Shown piece by piece: positions 40,096 through 48,644 of a stretch of 64,000 bases of DNA. The first letter of the stretch is position 1. The number at the start of each line of letters is the position of its first letter. Position numbers and translations under genes: made by a program. The DNA lies in assembly GCA_910575165.1 (NCBI GenBank), contig CAJTDS010000001.1, positions 248,001 to 312,000 of the forward strand. Reading direction: 5' to 3'. This DNA is from Eggerthellaceae bacterium (GTDB lineage: Bacteria; Actinomycetota; Coriobacteriia; Coriobacteriales; Eggerthellaceae). The notes beneath the pieces were generated by a model. It did no database searches. It saw only the letters and a program-made list of their open reading frames with translations, and was not told the DNA's origin.

Positions 40096-41289
40096 ATGCA
40101 ACTACTTACCAAGAACAAGCTCCTGACCGGTATCTTCGCCGTGCTGGGAGTGGCCGGCATCGCCGCTTGGGCCTACCAGCTTGCGGGCGGCTTGGGTGTT
40201 ACCGGCATGTCCAACGCGAACTCCTGGGGCCTCTACATCGCCATGTTCATGTTCTTCGTGGGCCTGTCGGCGGGCGGCTTGATCGTGGCCTCCTCTGCGT
40301 CGGTGTTCCATATCACCGAGTACAAGAAGGTGGCCATGCCCGCCATCATCCTGTCCACGGTGTGCATCTGCTGTGCGGGCGCGTTCGTCCTGATCGACCT
40401 GGGCGGCATCCAGCGCATCTGGCACCTCTTCGCAAGCCCTAACGCTTCGAGCCCTCTGGTGTGGGATATCTGCGTGATCACGTTGTACCTGTTCATCAAT
40501 GTGCTCTACCTGCACTTCATGCACAAGGGTGCCGAGCGTGCGGTGTCCGTGCTGTCCCGTTTCGCCCTGCCCACGGCCGTGCTGGTTCACAGCGTCACCG
40601 CGTGGATCTTCGGTCTGCAGATTGCCAAGGAGGGCTGGTTCTCCGCCATCATGGCCCCCATCTTCGTGGCCTCGGCTATGGATTCGGGCCTGGCGCTGCT
40701 GCTTATCGTGCTCATCGTGCTCAACGCCGCCAAGCTGTTCGAGACGCCGAAGAAGCTCATCGCGTCTCTGGCCGGGCTCCTGGCCACCTGTATCGCTATC
40801 GACGGCTTCCTGATCTTCTGCGAGGTCATCACCATGGCCTATCCTGGAGCCGAAGGGGCTGCCACCCTGGCCGTTATGGTGAGCGGACCCACCGCGCCCT
40901 TCTTCTGGGCCGAGGTGGTCGGTGGGCTGCTGGTGCCCTTCCTGATGCTGGTGTTCGCTAAGAACCGCCAGAATACCGCCCTCGTTACCGTGGCGAGCGT
41001 GCTGGTGGTGGCAGGCGTGCTGTGCAAGCGCCTATGGCTGCTGCTCACCGCCTTCGTCATCCCCAACATCGTTGGCGCGCCGGGCATCATGTCGGACGCC
41101 TGGATGATGGGCGGGTCCTACGCCCCCACGGCGATCGAGTTTCTGATCGTGCTGGGTGTGCCGAGCCTCGGTGCGCTGGCTTTCATGGCCATCGGCTCCA
41201 AGCTGCTGGTGCCGGCCATGGCCAAGGAGCACGCGCCTGCGCGCTCCAGCGCGGCAGCCGACCTTGACCTGGAGGCCCAGGTCGCTTAG
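40096..41289 (+). CDS. NrfD/DmsC-type quinol-oxidising membrane anchor
   Basis: The 397-residue protein has about ten hydrophobic helices. The N-terminal part contains WGLYIAMFMFFVGLSAGG, typical of NrfD/PsrC anchors, and HLFASPNASSPLVWD in the loop after helix 3. It anchors the ferredoxin subunit and takes electrons from menaquinol. It is third in the operon, 12 bases after the ferredoxin gene. Confidence 0.92.
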   Translation: MQLLTKNKLLTGIFAVLGVAGIAAWAYQLAGGLGVTGMSNANSWGLYIAMFMFFVGLSAGGLIVASSASVFHITEYKKVAMPAIILSTVCICCAGAFVLIDLGGIQRIWHLFASPNASSPLVWDICVITLYLFINVLYLHFMHKGAERAVSVLSRFALPTAVLVHSVTAWIFGLQIAKEGWFSAIMAPIFVASAMDSGLALLLIVLIVLNAAKLFETPKKLIASLAGLLATCIAIDGFLIFCEVITMAYPGAEGAATLAVMVSGPTAPFFWAEVVGGLLVPFLMLVFAKNRQNTALVTVASVLVVAGVLCKRLWLLLTAFVIPNIVGAPGIMSDAWMMGGSYAPTAIEFLIVLGVPSLGALAFMAIGSKLLVPAMAKEHAPARSSAAADLDLEAQVA

Positions 41290-41468
41290 TAAGAACGTGG
41301 CGCGGTGCTGTCGAAGGTCTTCGGCAGCATCGCCTCGTTCTCTGTCCCTTCCGGCGCGGCGGTCGGGTTGCACAGCCGCCATCGCGCCCACGTGCCGAAC
41401 AGGCTGATGTCGGCGGCGACCAGGATTGCGCCCCGGCCGTTCCGCCTTCTAAGAGAAAGGCCCTTGCC

Positions 41469-42161
41469 ATGAGCGCTATTCGCCCCGATGAGCTTGAAGC
41501 TTTGGCTGACGCCTACGCGTTTCTGGGCAACTCGCTTCTGCGGCCGATGTCCCAAACCGCATCCGTCGGGCTCGACGCGGGTTTCTGGGCCGTTTTCCCG
41601 GATTTCGGTTCGGAAGCGGTGGCTGCTGCGGCTCGAGAGCTGGCTCTCTGGGCCGAGGCCGGCAGCAGCGCCGCCGAGACAGACCGCGTGCGCGACGTGT
41701 CGGTGGAGTACACGCAGCTCTTCGTCGGGCCGCCCAAGCCGGCGGCGCCTCCGTGGGAGACCATGAACCGAGCCGAGGGGGTCACCGTGGGCTTCGGCGA
41801 GCCCACCTTCCAGATGCGCCAGTTGCTGGGCGCTGTGGGGCTGGAACTTTCCAACGAGAACCGCCAGTACGAGGACCACATGGGCATCGAGCTGCTCTAT
41901 CTCTCCGAGCTCTGCCGCCGCGCGGGAGCGAGGAAGGGCGAGGCCGCAAGTAGTACGGCCTCCGAGCCAGTCAACGATGCGGAAGCTGCCGAGACCGCAG
42001 GCGAGACGGCGCCCGAGCCGACCGACTCCATCACGAAGCATCCCCTAGCGTGGATCGATTTCTTCTCGGCCCGCGTGCGGGAGGCGGCCCCCGACGGCTA
42101 CTTCGTGTGTCTCCTGGCCCTGACGAAAGCCCTGCTGCAGCAACAGGTTGCCTGCGGCTAA
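41469..42161 (+). CDS. TorD/DmsD family molybdoenzyme maturation chaperone
   Basis: The 230-residue all-helical protein matches TorD-type chaperones: LADAYAFLGNSLLRPM, VEYTQLFVGPPKPAAPPWETM (the conserved E-Y-x-x-L-F and P-P-W elements), EDHMGIELLYLSELCRR, and an Ala/Glu-rich linker before HPLAWIDFFSARV. It holds the TAT-bound catalytic subunit until cofactor is inserted. Its final residues (LLQQQVACG) are encoded in the 80-bp sequence repeated at 43588. The gene itself is intact. Confidence 0.88.
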   Translation: MSAIRPDELEALADAYAFLGNSLLRPMSQTASVGLDAGFWAVFPDFGSEAVAAAARELALWAEAGSSAAETDRVRDVSVEYTQLFVGPPKPAAPPWETMNRAEGVTVGFGEPTFQMRQLLGAVGLELSNENRQYEDHMGIELLYLSELCRRAGARKGEAASSTASEPVNDAEAAETAGETAPEPTDSITKHPLAWIDFFSARVREAAPDGYFVCLLALTKALLQQQVACG

Positions 42162-42210
42162 GGCGGGCGCCTCGCTGATTTTTCCGAATCCCGGGGACGG
42201 TTGCAGGGCG
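42131..42210 (+). repeat. 80-bp direct repeat, left copy
   Basis: It begins in the last ten codons of the TorD-like gene and ends 49 bases after its stop. It is identical base for base to 43588-43667. The two copies bracket the ATPase gene. Confidence 0.9.
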
Positions 42211-42254
42211 ATGGCCGCTTCTTTTCCGGACAAGGCCGGGCGGTTCGGTGCGGG

Positions 42255-43373
42255 TTAGTCCGTTTCTGTTGCTTTCAGATCCCCATTGTTGAGGTATTCC
42301 GCCAGATAGGGGACGGTGATGCTGAGCGCGCCGTCTCGGGGCGCCTCTATCACTCCGGCATCAATGAGCCGAGCTCGATACTGCTGAAAATAGCTATTCC
42401 CCATTCCGAGCGCCGCTCTGATTTCGGCGACAACGGCGGGCGACGTTTTCTGGGCTGCAATAGCTCGTAGGACTTCGATATCGCGTGGTGAGAGCGCATT
42501 GAGCGTGGGCGAGAACACATCTGCAATCAGTTCAAGTCGTGCCGCCGCGATTGCCTGCTCCAGCACATCCGGAGTAACCTCGTCGCCTTCGGCAGTAAGC
42601 TCCACGATGTAGTACCCGATGAGCTGAAGGAGGTAGGGAAAGCCCTTTGTGGCCTTAGTGGCCCGCATGAGCATTTCGGAGGCGATCGTGCGTTTCTCGC
42701 GCGAGAGGGCGTCGCCGTAATAAGCCAGGATGTCGCCCGACGGAAGCGGTCCGAGCTGGTGCTTGCGAGCGCGATTCAGAAACGTCAACACTTTGTCGTT
42801 GAGTACGCGCGAAAGAGATCCGGGTAGCCCTGCCATCACGATGGCGATTTCTTTGCCCTCTCCGGCCAAGTGCTGATAGGTAGATGCGAGCGTTCTCATG
42901 GCGTCGGTGTTTGGCTGCACCTCGTCCACGAGCAGCAGCACTTTCTTCTCGCTCTCTGCAAGCTTGTCGCATAGGAGTGAGAGCTTTGTTCTGAATCCAT
43001 AGTTGGTGCGCACCTCTTCGGAGAAGGTGAGGCCGAAAGAGAAGCCAAGGACCCCAGCTGAGAAGCCTCGCACATGCGACGATTTCTCGGATACGAACTC
43101 GGAGCCGGTGATTTGGATGGATTCGAGGATTTCTTCGAGCATATCCTCGCCGGAGGTCACTCGGGCCGGGATAAAACCTTGGGATTTGGCTTCCTCTGCA
43201 AGCTGGAGAAGAAGAGCGGTTTTGCCCATACCCCTCTGTCCCAGAATAAGCGTTGCCCGATCTCGGTGCCCGGGCTCGCGCTCAAGCCCTTTTAGGAACT
43301 GGGCAACTACTTCATCTCTGCCGACAATGCGCTCAGGGCGGCTGCCAAAGCTGGGATGAAACAGATTTGCCAT
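42255..43373 (-). CDS. AAA/ORC1-like ATPase with C-terminal winged helix
   Basis: The 372-residue protein has Walker A GQRGMGKTALL (residues ~47-57), Walker B KKVLLLVDEVQ, a sensor-like VMAGLPGS, a helical lid with a region GFPYLLQLIGYYIVEL, and a C-terminal winged-helix (LSPRDIEVLRAIAA, GMGNSYFQQYRARLIDAGVI). This is the archaeal-type/ORC1-like AAA_16 ATPase build. Start ATG 43373 is favoured by GGGAGGGG; the frame extends to 43418. It sits between two 80-bp direct repeats and breaks the torD-alr neighbourhood, so it appears inserted. Function unknown; such solitary ATPases are common in gut actinobacteria. Confidence 0.8.
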   Translation of the reverse strand: MANLFHPSFGSRPERIVGRDEVVAQFLKGLEREPGHRDRATLILGQRGMGKTALLLQLAEEAKSQGFIPARVTSGEDMLEEILESIQITGSEFVSEKSSHVRGFSAGVLGFSFGLTFSEEVRTNYGFRTKLSLLCDKLAESEKKVLLLVDEVQPNTDAMRTLASTYQHLAGEGKEIAIVMAGLPGSLSRVLNDKVLTFLNRARKHQLGPLPSGDILAYYGDALSREKRTIASEMLMRATKATKGFPYLLQLIGYYIVELTAEGDEVTPDVLEQAIAAARLELIADVFSPTLNALSPRDIEVLRAIAAQKTSPAVVAEIRAALGMGNSYFQQYRARLIDAGVIEAPRDGALSITVPYLAEYLNNGDLKATETD

Positions 43374-43400
43374 AGGTGGCCCCTCCCTTTTTTGTTCCCG

Positions 43401-43438
43401 TTTATCATGTTTTATCATGTTTTATCATGTTTTATCAT
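43401..43438. repeat. Four tandem 10-bp repeats (TTTATCATGT)
   Basis: TTTATCATGT is repeated three times plus a partial TTTATCAT. On the minus strand this reads ATGATAAA repeats immediately upstream of the ATPase start. The array may be an operator or iteron-like binding site. Confidence 0.8.
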
Positions 43439-43587
43439 CGGGGACAATGGGAAGGGAGTGACTTTTGGCTGCATCAAGCTGACTGCTTGACATCGATGGC
43501 TGCCCCCGAACGGCAGCGGCGACGGGGTTCCTGCGACGCTGCGAGTTATTGGGATTCATGGCAGAACGCCCTCCTGTGGCACGGCGA

Positions 43588-43667
43588 CCTGCTGCAGCAA
43601 CAGGTTGCCTGCGGCTAAGGCGGGCGCCTCGCTGATTTTTCCGAATCCCGGGGACGGTTGCAGGGCG
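43588..43667 (+). repeat. 80-bp direct repeat, right copy
   Basis: Identical to 42131-42210. It ends 19 bases before the -10 box of the alanine racemase gene, which shows that the original downstream neighbour of the TorD gene was alr. The 379-base gap 43374-43752 otherwise holds only the tandem repeats and this copy. Confidence 0.9.
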
Positions 43668-43685
43668 CCCTGCGGTTTGATTCGC

Positions 43686-43691
43686 TATACT
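43686..43691 (+). promoter_or_regulatory. -10 box TATACT of alanine racemase gene
   Basis: TATACT lies 62 bases before ATG 43753. A TTGCAG in the 80-bp repeat is too far (22 bases) for a regular spacer; the -35 is therefore unclear. Confidence 0.35.
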
Positions 43692-43752
43692 AGAGTCTGG
43701 TGCGCCTGTGGCGCATGAACTGCTCGAACTTACGACGGAGGCATGACGCACC

Positions 43753-45360
43753 ATGGCGAACAACGATCTTCCCAACGGCTTCACCGGCTACTCGCGGAAG
43801 AAACCGCAGGGGTTCCAATCGGCTGCCGATGCCATTCGTCGAAACGCCAGCGGCGTCGGGGTTTCTCGGGCTCGCGGGGGCGCAACGCCGTCGCCATGGG
43901 GATCGTCGGCGCCAAGCGGAGGCGCAAACGTGCCCCGGTTTGCTGTTCCCGCCGGTCAGAAGGGCGGCCTTGGGACTAACCCCCTGGCATCGCTGCCGGT
44001 GATAGAAAGCGGCGGGGCCCTGGCCAACGTGGGGGAGTCGGTCATCGGCGCTCGCGAGGCGACGGAACAGGCATCGCCTGCGGCCGCTCCTGCCCCCGCG
44101 CAGCCCAGAAGCTGCAAGGCAGTGTACGGCAGCCGCGGCATCTTCGCCTACGCCGATGATGAGCTTGCCCCTGACGGAAGCCCGCTGTTCGACCCCGCCA
44201 AGCTGGCCACCATTCCCGAAACCGATCGCCGCTGGTCGTGGGTGGAGGTGGACCTCACCGCCATCCGCCACAACGTCATGGTCGCCCGCCGCGCGCTCAC
44301 CAAGGGGGCGCACCTGTGCGCCGTGGTGAAGGCCGACGCCTACGGGCACGGGGCGGTGCAATGCGCGAAGACGGCCCTTTCCGCCGGCGCCGACTACCTG
44401 GCGGTGGCCACGGTGGACGAGGGCATCCAGCTGCGCGAGGGCAACGTGTTCGCACCGGTGCTGGTGCTCTCCCAGCCGCCTCTGGAGTCCATCCCGCTGC
44501 TTCTGGCCTACAAGCTCATGCCCAGCGTCTACGATGCCCAGTTCGCCATCGCCTACGGGGAAGCCGCCGACAGTTTCGGCGTGGACGCTCCCTACCACCT
44601 GGCGCTGAACACCGGCATGAACCGCATCGGCGTACGTCACGACGAGGTGGTGGAGTTCCTTCGCCATGTGAGCTTCCACCGTGCGCTCGACCTGGTGGGC
44701 ACGTTCACCCACTTCGCCACGGCAGACTGCCCCGAGACCCTGGACTTCCAGATTCAGGCGCGGCGCTTCGTGGAGGCCATTCAGGCCATGGTGGACGCAG
44801 GGTTCGACCCGGGCATCGTCCATGCGGCGAACTCGGCGGCAACGTTGCGCTATCCGGCGGTTCATTTCGACATGGTGCGGTTCGGCATCGCGCTCTACGG
44901 CCTGCAGCCCTGCGACGAGACGCGGGCCCTAGCCGACCTGCGCCCAGCCATGAGCGTGAAGGCGCGCATCACCGACATGCGGGCGGTGCCCATGAGCGAA
45001 GGTGTCAGCTACGGGCTGCATTACCGCAGTCCCGGCAGCGTGATCATCTGCACCATCCCCATAGGCTATGCCGACGGCTTCCGCCGGGGGCTGTCCGGGC
45101 GCACCGACGTCATCCTGAAGGGGCGCCGCTGCCGCCAGGTGGGCAACATCTGCATGGACCAGTGCATGTTCGAGGTGGATATGCGCTCGTCGGCTATGCG
45201 CACACGGGTGGAGCCGCAGATAGGAGATCTGGTTACCCTGGTGGGCCGCGAAGGCGAGTCGATCATCACCATGGACGACCTGGCCCGCACCCTGGACACC
45301 ATTACCCACGAGGTGGCCATCGGTTTCGGATGCAGCCGCATGGCCCGCGTGTACAAGTAG
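43753..45360 (+). CDS. alr: Alanine racemase with N-terminal extension
   Basis: The 535-residue protein has the usual alanine racemase fold from residue ~155 (WSWVEVDLTAIRHN). K193 in VVKADAYGHG binds PLP and IPIGYADGFRR marks the C-terminal beta domain with the catalytic Tyr entering from the other subunit. The first ~150 residues are Ser/Gly/Pro/Ala-rich and not part of the enzyme core (family length ~370-390). It provides D-alanine for peptidoglycan. ATG at 43753 is the first in frame; an internal start near residue 150 is possible but has no good SD. Confidence 0.9.
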   Translation: MANNDLPNGFTGYSRKKPQGFQSAADAIRRNASGVGVSRARGGATPSPWGSSAPSGGANVPRFAVPAGQKGGLGTNPLASLPVIESGGALANVGESVIGAREATEQASPAAAPAPAQPRSCKAVYGSRGIFAYADDELAPDGSPLFDPAKLATIPETDRRWSWVEVDLTAIRHNVMVARRALTKGAHLCAVVKADAYGHGAVQCAKTALSAGADYLAVATVDEGIQLREGNVFAPVLVLSQPPLESIPLLLAYKLMPSVYDAQFAIAYGEAADSFGVDAPYHLALNTGMNRIGVRHDEVVEFLRHVSFHRALDLVGTFTHFATADCPETLDFQIQARRFVEAIQAMVDAGFDPGIVHAANSAATLRYPAVHFDMVRFGIALYGLQPCDETRALADLRPAMSVKARITDMRAVPMSEGVSYGLHYRSPGSVIICTIPIGYADGFRRGLSGRTDVILKGRRCRQVGNICMDQCMFEVDMRSSAMRTRVEPQIGDLVTLVGREGESIITMDDLARTLDTITHEVAIGFGCSRMARVYK

Positions 45361-45466
45361 CCGCTCGCGTAACCGCTGCGGCTTGCCTGCTGCCGCTCGT
45401 TCGCCGTGCTTCGGCTCTCGGCTCTTCGGCGAAGAACCGGGACGCCGGGTGGAAAGGAGTTCTGCC

Positions 45467-46042
45467 GTGGAACATCCCCATATCCCCCTCGATCAGCTGC
45501 AAGCCCAGGTGAGCGCCTGCCGCGGATGCGCGCTCGCCAGCGGTCGCACCAACGTGGTGTTCGGCGCGGGCGACCCTCGGGCGCGGGTGCTCATCGTGGG
45601 GGAGGCGCCGGGCAAGAACGAGGATCTGCAAGGCCAGCCGTTCGTGGGCGCTGCCGGCAAGTACTTGAGCGAGCTTCTGGCCCTGGCCGGCCTTTCCCGC
45701 GACGAGGCGTTCATCGCCAACGTGCTGAAGTGCCGTCCGCCGGGAAACCGCGATCCGCGCCCCGAAGAGATCCAAGCCTGCGCTCCCTTCCTGCGCGAGC
45801 AGACGCGTACCATAAATCCCCAGGTCATTGTGACGCTCGGCAACTTCTCCACGAAGTTCATCCTGAAGACCGAGCAAGGCATCACCCGGTTGCGCGGTCG
45901 TGCCTACCAGGCGGGGAAGTTCACCGTGTTTCCTGTGTACCATCCGGCGGCTGCTATCTACGACCGCAGCAAGCGCGAGGTGCTGGAAGGCGATTTCGCC
46001 GAAATCGGCCGCCTGCTGAAGACGCTGCCGCCGCGCGCGTAG
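45467..46042 (+). CDS. Uracil-DNA glycosylase, family 4 (Fe-S type)
   Basis: The 191-residue enzyme has CRGCAL (C18, C21) near the N-terminus, GEAPGKNEDLQGQPFVGAAG, VLKCRPPGNRDP with the third cluster Cys region, CAPFLREQ, and the HPAAAIY motif, i.e. the [4Fe-4S] family 4 UDG set. It removes uracil from DNA. GTG 45467 is preceded by AAAGGAG; the frame is open to 45383. Confidence 0.9.
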   Translation: MEHPHIPLDQLQAQVSACRGCALASGRTNVVFGAGDPRARVLIVGEAPGKNEDLQGQPFVGAAGKYLSELLALAGLSRDEAFIANVLKCRPPGNRDPRPEEIQACAPFLREQTRTINPQVIVTLGNFSTKFILKTEQGITRLRGRAYQAGKFTVFPVYHPAAAIYDRSKREVLEGDFAEIGRLLKTLPPRA

Positions 46043-46109
46043 GGCGAAGCTACCGCAACGACATGCTGGTCGCTGGCGAGTCGGAGAAGACGCCGCCGCG
46101 CGCGTAGGG
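46027..46109 (+). repeat. Short 18-bp direct repeat at 3' end of UDG gene
   Basis: GCCGCCGCGCGCGTAGGG occurs at 46027-46044 (including the stop codon) and again at 46092-46109. The neighbouring bases (CGAAGCTACCG and TGAAGTTCCG) are also related. A short duplication or slippage is the likely origin. Confidence 0.6.
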
Positions 46110-46123
46110 TGAAGTTCCGAAAG

Positions 46124-46179
46124 CGTGCATTTCAAGGGGGTTTGGTACAGAAAGCTGCAGGACCCCCCTGAAATGCACG
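46124..46179. terminator. Bidirectional terminator between UDG and CorA genes
   Basis: CGTGCATTTCA with GGGGG pairs with CCCCC and TGAAATGCACG across a 20-base loop. It lies between convergent genes. No long T tract is present, so efficiency is uncertain. Confidence 0.55.
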
Positions 46180-46283
46180 ATTCTCCTTGTGGTGCGCCGC
46201 CGGCCTGCCGCCCGCTCTGGCCTGCTGCCCGCGTCAGCCCGCCGCCCCCAGCCAGCCGCCTGCCCCGCTCCCGCCGCCGCGCT

Positions 46284-47201
46284 CTACAGCCAGCCCTTGC
46301 GCTTCAGGAACAGCAGCTCCAGCAGGAAGATGACTGCCGATGCCACCATGCAGCCGAAGAAGCCGTAGGGGCTGTCGGCGCCGGGGATGAACGAGAAGTT
46401 CATGCCGAACCACCCGGCGATCAGCATCAGCGGCGTGCCCAGTGTGGCCACTACGGTGAAGAACTGCATGATGTTGTTCTGCTGCAGGTTCAGCTGGGTG
46501 TTGTACAGCTCGCGCAGCTGCATGCTGTACTCCTGCAGCATGTGCACGCGGTCGACCAGGCGGTCGGTGTTCTGGCGAATCTCCGCGAAGTAGCGCAGGT
46601 CGGTGCCGGTGAACTGGTCGTCCTCGTTTTCCAGCAGGTCGCTGGCCATGTCGTTGAGCTGTTGGTAGTAGGTGTCTAGCTTCAGGATCCTGCGCCGGTA
46701 GTTCAGGATGACCTGGTTTGCGCTCTGCTCCTTCTGGCCCATGATCTTCTCTTCCACCAGCTCCATCTCGTCCTCCATGCGCGCGAGGAACGACTGGTCG
46801 CCCTTGATGAGCAGCCGCATGAACTCGAACAGGCAAAACGCCGTGGTCTGGTCGGAGATGGCGCTGAACGAGGCGATCTGTCCCAAGATGCCTGCGCAGG
46901 TGGTGCCGTCGTCCAGGAAAAACAGGTGGTTCTTGTCCAGGTAGAAAGCGAAGCAGATGGGGTCGGCCAGCAGATCTTGCTTGTCGGGCACGGCGAACGA
47001 CCCGATAAGGCAGTGCGGGAACGCGTCCAGGTAGGTGTTTTCCACCTTCACCAGGCTCAGCACGGTGTCGTGGTACTCCGGGGCGACGAAGCCGAAGAAC
47101 TCCTTGGTGGTCATGACGCTGGCCACGGGCACCCCTTGGGGCAGCGACTCGTGGTCCTGGATGGGGACCAGCTGCTTTTCGATTGCGTACCAAGTTGCCA
47201 T
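46284..47201 (-). CDS. CorA family magnesium transporter
   Basis: The 305-residue protein has an N-terminal soluble domain (~1-230), a long stalk helix with LQEYSMQLRELYNTQLNLQQNN, TM1 ending in the signature GMN (WFGMNFSF) and TM2 before a short basic C-terminus (FLKRKGWL). Two-TM topology with GMN defines CorA. Start ATG 47201 follows GAAGGAGG. This is a third Mg2+-related locus in the window besides the MgtE-like and NRMT genes. Confidence 0.9.
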   Translation of the reverse strand: MATWYAIEKQLVPIQDHESLPQGVPVASVMTTKEFFGFVAPEYHDTVLSLVKVENTYLDAFPHCLIGSFAVPDKQDLLADPICFAFYLDKNHLFFLDDGTTCAGILGQIASFSAISDQTTAFCLFEFMRLLIKGDQSFLARMEDEMELVEEKIMGQKEQSANQVILNYRRRILKLDTYYQQLNDMASDLLENEDDQFTGTDLRYFAEIRQNTDRLVDRVHMLQEYSMQLRELYNTQLNLQQNNIMQFFTVVATLGTPLMLIAGWFGMNFSFIPGADSPYGFFGCMVASAVIFLLELLFLKRKGWL

Positions 47202-47399
47202 GGCAGCCTCCTTCGCTTGCTGCGTTGCTTGGTTAGGTCGTGCGGTGGCGGTGCTCCTCCGAAGGGGGGCGCTGCAGGCCACCGGGCTTTCTCTATGCTC
47301 GGGGCTAAGCGTATCACTCGGTAAGGGAGGGCGTTTCGCGCCGTAACCCGATGTGGCGAACTTGTTTTCTGCATCCTGCGACGTGTGCGGAAAAGCTTC

Positions 47400-47451
47400 T
47401 TGACACGAAGGTAATGCAATATATAATTTGCAATGCAAGATATATGTTGCA
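47400..47451 (+). promoter_or_regulatory. Promoter with twin operators of XRE gene
   Basis: TTGACA (47400-47405) and TATAAT (47422-47427) are 16 bases apart, a near-consensus promoter. Two identical dyads TGCAA-N8-TTGCA lie at 47415-47432 and 47434-47451, with centres 19 bases apart; the first covers the -10 box. This is the expected autoregulation layout for the XRE protein encoded 56 bases downstream. Confidence 0.75.
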
Positions 47452-47506
47452 TTTTGAAGGACTGTAGAAGCGGCGAAGGGATGCCGAAGGCGCCGATAGG
47501 AGGAAG

Positions 47507-47707
47507 ATGGGCGAAACGAAGAACGCGCGGATGCGCCAGGCTCGGGAGGCAGTGGGCCTCTCGCAGCAAGCACTGGCGGATGCCGTGGGCGCCACAAGGC
47601 AGACGATCGGGCTTATCGAGGCAGGTCGGTACAACCCTAGCCTCAAGCTTTGCCTGGCAATCTGCAAAGCGCTCGGTAAAACCCTCGACGAGCTTTTCTG
47701 GGAATAG
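47507..47707 (+). CDS. XRE family HTH regulator (66 aa)
   Basis: The 66-residue protein is a bare Cro/CI-type HTH: MRQAREAVGLSQQALADAVG, TRQTIGLIEAGRYNPSLKL, AICKALGKTLDELFW. Small regulators of this type act as dimers on palindromes; the twin TGCAA-N8-TTGCA dyads upstream are the likely binding sites. ATG follows AGGAGG. The downstream membrane protein gene is nine bases away, so one operon. Confidence 0.9.
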   Translation: MGETKNARMRQAREAVGLSQQALADAVGATRQTIGLIEAGRYNPSLKLCLAICKALGKTLDELFWE

Positions 47708-47716
47708 GAGAACATC

Positions 47717-48280
47717 ATGGGACTTATCTCGAAGTGGAACGAGTACATGGGGCCGAAGGACGAGCGGCTTGAGGCCGAGGAAGGCAGGTCGACCAAGGCG
47801 AGCGCCTACATCCTGCTTGCCGGGGCGCTTATCAGCCTGTACTACGCCATCATGTTGGACCAAGTGGCCTCTGCGACGGAGCACCCCCTGCTCACCCCCT
47901 TGGGACAGAGCGTGGTTTCCGTCCAGTTCCCGCTGCTGCTGACCATCTTCGTTGCGGGCGTGGTCTCGGTGATGATGCAGGTCCGCTCCGGGTTCTTCAC
48001 CAGCCGCACCCGCTATGCCCAGGTCGATCGCATTCCCTGGGAGTACGTCGTCCTGTGCGCTGCGGCGTGCGGTGCCACTGTCGCCGTGCTCACGTGCGGC
48101 ATGCGCATTCTCGCCGAGGTGCAGATCGTGGGCCTTGCCGAAGTCGCATGGCTGGGGGACCTGGCCATCGGCATCGTGTTCTTCGCCATCGCCTTCGGCC
48201 TGGGGCTTGCCTGCTTCGCCTTGGTCTTCCACGACGCCATCAAGCGTCGCCAGCAGATGGAGCGCGAGCTGGAAGGGTAG
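47717..48280 (+). CDS. Four-helix membrane protein paired with XRE regulator
   Basis: The 187-residue protein has a charged N-terminus (~25 residues) and four hydrophobic helices (~29-45, ~70-90, ~112-128, ~148-172). The last helix ends with a basic-acidic tail (RRQQMERELEG). No known family could be named; XRE plus small membrane protein pairs are common in Gram-positive bacteria. Shared promoter and tight spacing suggest the regulator controls it. The 364-base gap behind it (48281-48644) shows no gene; only a TATACT (48527-48532) was noted. Confidence 0.7.
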   Translation: MGLISKWNEYMGPKDERLEAEEGRSTKASAYILLAGALISLYYAIMLDQVASATEHPLLTPLGQSVVSVQFPLLLTIFVAGVVSVMMQVRSGFFTSRTRYAQVDRIPWEYVVLCAAACGATVAVLTCGMRILAEVQIVGLAEVAWLGDLAIGIVFFAIAFGLGLACFALVFHDAIKRRQQMERELEG

Positions 48281-48644
48281 TGTCGCCGGGCAGGCGCTGC
48301 GGCGTGGGGGCGTTGTGCGCTCTGCAGCCCTGTGTCGTACCTGAATGGCGCTCTGTCGCGCCGTGATGCGTCGAGTTGCGATGCGTAGCGCCCTGCTGCC
48401 CCGCGATACGCCGGGGCGTGCGGGTCGGCCCGGCGCTCTTGCGTTTGCGAGTATGCGCTTGCCGTTTCGAAAATGAACAATCAGAAACAAGTTGCCGGCT
48501 GGAGTCGTGCGGCCAAATCCTGGGAATATACTGGGAAAATCTTGGATCGGCCTGCGTCGCGGTATCCGTGAGGGGAAAGCGCGGGGCCTTCCGATGCAGC
48601 CAGACTACCCTTGGAAGAGGTGGCACGAAGGGAGGGGATGCCCC

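Noticed and set aside
43376-43618. 80-codon frame ending in LLQQQVACG
   Set aside because: Its end is only the duplicated 3' end of the TorD-like gene; the rest is repeat-derived and has no start signal.
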